From the NCBI RefSeq assembly GCF_000308055.1, contig NZ_CAGY01000002.1, forward strand, positions 153,158-217,157: a stretch of DNA of 64,000 nt. The letters are read 5' to 3'. This DNA comes from Actinomyces sp. ph3. GTDB lineage: Bacteria; Actinomycetota; Actinomycetes; Actinomycetales; Actinomycetaceae. The position numbers were made by a program, and so were the translations under genes. The notes under the pieces are model-generated. The model was not told where the DNA came from and searched no databases. It worked only from the letters and a program-made list of their open reading frames with translations. Positions 61,659-64,000 of this stretch are shown in pieces. Numbering within the stretch: position 1 is the first letter of the stretch; every line of letters begins with the position of its first letter.

Positions 61659-62459
61659 TCAGTTCAGGCACAACCCCTGAGAGTGCAAAACCTCAAGGAC
61701 GGGCGCGGTGTCGAAGGTATTTGGCAGGCCCATTTGCTCGCTAATCTGCTGAGTGAAGGCATTGGTCGCTCCCAGTCCAGCCTTACGCAGTTCGTAGTAC
61801 GCGCGCACATCTTCGTCGTACTCGGCAAGCTCCTCGAGGTACGAACCTTCGACCACCGGGTAGGTGTTCTCGGAAACAGCAAGGTGCTTGGGCAGACGAG
61901 GCCGGTACGGGGGATCTTGAAGCGGGCGGCCAACCAAGAGGCCCAGAATTGGGAAGGTCATGCGCGGAAGCTTCAAGAGCTCGATTGTGCGCTGGGGTCC
62001 TCTCAGAAGAGAACCGAGGTAGACCGTGCCCAAGCCCATCGATTCGGCGGCAACTTCCATGTTGTGTGCAGCAAGGACCGCGTCCTCCATTGCAGCAAGG
62101 AAGAGGTTGGTCCGCTGCAAGGGAGCGATATCTAGGCCTGCTTCTTCACGGATACGCGCATTGCGGTACAGGTCAACGACGAACATAAAAAGATCGCCCT
62201 TGGAGGTGCCCACGTAGGGCTGCTGTGCAACCTCGGCAAGCTGATCGCGCAAGGCTACATCGGTCACGTGAATGATCGAGAACTGCTGACGGAATGACGA
62301 GGTGGGGGCGCGACGCGCAACATCAATCAGTGCATCGCGATCCTGCGCGCTCAGCGGAGAGTCCTCAAACTTACGAATTGTGCGGTGCGCACGCAGCACA
62401 TCAATCGTTGGATTGGTCACTCCAACTTCGGGGACCTTGCGGTAGTCATCGGCCTGCAT
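61659..62459 (-). CDS. Nitroreductase family FMN-dependent oxidoreductase
   Basis: A 266-residue enzyme of the NfsA/FRP type that uses NAD(P)H and FMN to reduce nitro compounds, quinones or flavin. Visible features are the FMN-phosphate segment LRAHRTIRKFEDSPL at about residue 22, RRAPTSSFRQQFSIIHV, AMEDAVLAAHNMEVAAESMGLGTVYLGSL and FPILGLLVGRPLQDPPYRPRLP. The ATG at 62459 is set by AAAGGAGC. The natural substrate is unknown. Confidence 0.9.
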   Translation of the reverse strand: MQADDYRKVPEVGVTNPTIDVLRAHRTIRKFEDSPLSAQDRDALIDVARRAPTSSFRQQFSIIHVTDVALRDQLAEVAQQPYVGTSKGDLFMFVVDLYRNARIREEAGLDIAPLQRTNLFLAAMEDAVLAAHNMEVAAESMGLGTVYLGSLLRGPQRTIELLKLPRMTFPILGLLVGRPLQDPPYRPRLPKHLAVSENTYPVVEGSYLEELAEYDEDVRAYYELRKAGLGATNAFTQQISEQMGLPNTFDTAPVLEVLHSQGLCLN

Positions 62460-62658
62460 TTTTGCTCCTTTGGTGGCGACGCTTGCTCTTATTGTCCGTT
62501 TTTCGGCTATTTTTCGCCAGTGCATCCCACTTTTGCGTCAACCTCCGATTGTCCTCACCCCGGTTCTTTGGCTGCAATGCTTCATCACAATTTGGTCGCA
62601 GTTTCGGTGCAGACTTCCGAAATATGGAGTCTGAGATGGACGCTTTTTCAAGGATGGC

Positions 62659-62664
62659 TAGACT
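62659..62664 (+). promoter_or_regulatory. -10 element of a probable leaderless promoter
   Basis: TAGACT ends 7 nt before the ATG at 62672. The only purine run (GAGAGG) is too close to the start to serve as a Shine-Dalgarno site. Confidence 0.45.
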
Positions 62665-62671
62665 GAGAGGC

Positions 62672-63028
62672 ATGCGTAAATCTCTCATTGCAACAATGTG
62701 CATTGCTGTCATGGCAGCAACCGGCCTCGCTGCTTGCTCCAGCGGTCCCCAGTCAGCAACCAACGAAAAGATCATCACTAAGGATCCCGCAACGGTGACT
62801 CAGACGGGCGTCACTCTTCCCGAGAAGCGCGACCTTGAGTTCAAGCTCAACGGTGATGCGTCTAAGGCCAAGGTTGAGGTCGCTGACACCGAGGTCGCCG
62901 AGCAGGTCAAGGGCTCAAAGAACCTCCGCGTCCACCCCAAGAAGCCCGGTGAAACCACTCTGAAGGTCACCGATGCCAGCGGCACCGAATACACGATCCC
63001 GCTTGAGGTCGTTGAAGGCAGCAACTGA
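62672..63028 (+). CDS. Small lipoprotein with Ig-like beta domain
   Basis: A 118-residue lipoprotein. The signal peptide RKSLIATMCIAVMAATGLAACSS has a lipobox with Cys at about residue 22. The mature part is a compact beta-rich domain (GVTLPEKRDLEFKLNGDASKAKVEV, LRVHPKKPGETTLKVTDASGTEYTIPLEVVEG) resembling a BIG2/Ig-like fold. The frame is open far upstream, but the signal peptide and the -10 position fix the start. Function unknown; a strong terminator follows, so it is monocistronic. Confidence 0.75.
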   Translation: MRKSLIATMCIAVMAATGLAACSSGPQSATNEKIITKDPATVTQTGVTLPEKRDLEFKLNGDASKAKVEVADTEVAEQVKGSKNLRVHPKKPGETTLKVTDASGTEYTIPLEVVEGSN

Positions 63029-63051
63029 GTCTCACGTCAATTCACACTTTC

Positions 63052-63089
63052 TCCCGGGGAATAGGGCATACCTATTCCCCGGGATTTTT
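63052..63089 (+). terminator. Intrinsic terminator after the lipoprotein gene
   Basis: TCCCGGGGAATAGG pairs perfectly with CCTATTCCCCGGGA around a GCATA loop and is followed by TTTTT. Confidence 0.88.
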
Positions 63090-63141
63090 GTCATTTCCAT
63101 CGATTTCGCAACAATCTGTACGGAGATGCGGAGAACGTCTA

Positions 63142-63171
63142 TTGACCTTTAGAGTGTGAGTCACCTAACAT
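63142..63171 (+). promoter_or_regulatory. Promoter of the GntR-family regulator gene
   Basis: TTGACC (63142-63147) and TAACAT (63166-63171) are separated by 18 bp, about 35 bp upstream of the GTG start. Confidence 0.5.
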
Positions 63172-63205
63172 GGGCGCCTGTCAGCAATGTGCAAAGGAGC
63201 AACAG

Positions 63206-63964
63206 GTGACCAGTATTTCTCCTCCGGTATACGAGCAGATCGCTCAAGCGATCCGGCGTCAGATTCTGGATGGCGATCTTCCACCCGGTTCCAGACTTCC
63301 GTCCGAAAGTATTCTGTGCGAGCGCTTCTCCGTCACGCGCGGTACTGTACGCCGCGCTCTGCAGGTTCTGACCCACGAAGGCCACTTACGCTCATACCAA
63401 GGCAAGGGGACTTTTGTTACTGCGCAGAATGACAAGAGGATTCTGTGGGGTTTCGGTTCACTGACAGACCGCCTTCAGGGAAGCAGTGACCAGGCACGTG
63501 CTCGTGTCATTGAGCACGGCGTAGTCACCCGGCAAAATCGCCCATTCCTACGGCTCAAGCGACTTCGCTTGATCGAAAGCAACACGGGCGTATTCCCCGT
63601 TAGCCTTGATCTGTCGTTCATTCCAATCGATCTGCTGCCCGGTATCCAAGATATCGACTTCACAGATCTGTCCATCTATCACGTTCTACGTGACATCTAT
63701 AAGAGCTCTCCAAAGTTCTCTGTTGTCTCACTGCGCGCCCAAAGCATCGACCAAGAAACCCGAACGATCCTTGGCGAACCGGCGGGTACCCGTTGCCTTC
63801 TTCACCTCACGGGCTCTACCTACGACCACAACGGGGCATGCATTGAGGAAAGCGAAGTCACCTACTCAACTCGGGTGCAAGCAACCTTGACCATCGACCA
63901 GGTCAGGGGCCACGCAGAACCGCTTACTCTCAATGAATCAGCATCCACCAGAGGTAAGTTCTAG
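63206..63964 (+). CDS. GntR family transcriptional regulator with UTRA domain
   Basis: A 252-residue regulator of the HutC subfamily. The winged helix (about residues 5-72) shows YEQIAQAIRRQILDGDLPPGSRLPSESILCERFSVTRGTVRRALQVLTHEGHLRSYQGKGTFV, typical of GntR. A UTRA ligand domain (about 95-240) follows with LRLKRLRLIESNTGVFPVSLDLSFIP and TRCLLHLTGSTYDHNGACIEESEVTYS. Such proteins sense sugars or other metabolites. The GTG start is supported by AAAGGAGC. The target genes are probably beyond the right edge. Confidence 0.9.
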   Translation: MTSISPPVYEQIAQAIRRQILDGDLPPGSRLPSESILCERFSVTRGTVRRALQVLTHEGHLRSYQGKGTFVTAQNDKRILWGFGSLTDRLQGSSDQARARVIEHGVVTRQNRPFLRLKRLRLIESNTGVFPVSLDLSFIPIDLLPGIQDIDFTDLSIYHVLRDIYKSSPKFSVVSLRAQSIDQETRTILGEPAGTRCLLHLTGSTYDHNGACIEESEVTYSTRVQATLTIDQVRGHAEPLTLNESASTRGKF

Positions 63965-64000
63965 CCTTCGCGCTCATACAAAAGTCCCGGGGCCACACTG

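Overview
The window looks like a chromosomal segment of a moderately GC-rich actinobacterium of the family Actinomycetaceae, most like oral Schaalia/Actinomyces (odontolyticus-type). The reasons are the conserved actinobacterial growth cluster (fhaA-fhaB-pstP-rodA-pbpA-pknA-pknB with crgA, a class E sortase and DUF881), a sortase-anchored CnaB surface protein, a class Ib ribonucleotide reductase subunit, GTG/TTG starts and several apparently leaderless genes. The species call is an inference from gene content only.

Layout. 1-9.9 kb: the end of an FtsX-type ABC permease, a patatin-like lipase, a GtrA membrane protein, oligopeptidase B, a fused RNase HI, an AzlCD amino-acid exporter pair, a proline iminopeptidase and a solitary nrdF. 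9.9-12.5 kb: a large cell-wall-anchored surface protein. 12.8-24.1 kb: the Ser/Thr kinase, peptidoglycan synthesis and division cluster, then srtE, DUF881 and crgA. 24.1-24.7 kb: a long intergenic region lying between two gene 3' ends and holding seven DnaA-box-like 9-mers, all in one orientation, in two groups around an AT-rich core; it is a candidate replication origin or DnaA-binding locus. 24.7-33.1 kb: DUF364, rhomboid, cyclophilin, small membrane proteins, a HAD phosphatase, an S-adenosylhomocysteine hydrolase-like/deaminase/cupin operon and a LEA-like repeat protein. 33.3-41.9 kb: a polar amino-acid ABC importer, an alpha/beta hydrolase, a heterodimeric ABC exporter and a small membrane protein.

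41.9-60.0 kb is a molybdenum and nitrate-respiration region. It holds a molybdate importer in which ModB and ModC are one polypeptide, with a TOBE-type regulator; a cysteine-rich SufR/ArnR-like regulator; narK-narGHJI; and a full molybdenum cofactor set (mog/moaB, moaA, moaD, moaE, moeB-like, moeA, moaC, mobA). Mo uptake, cofactor synthesis and the Mo enzyme therefore sit together. No nitrite reductase is visible, so nitrite is the expected product. The nar genes have clearly higher GC and stronger G/C third-position use than both flanks, which suggests separate acquisition.

60.1-64 kb: ndk, an unrecognised 221-aa protein, a nitroreductase, a small lipoprotein and a GntR/UTRA regulator. Most transcription units end in strong intrinsic-terminator-like hairpins. 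No rRNA, tRNA, CRISPR array, insertion sequence or prophage was seen.
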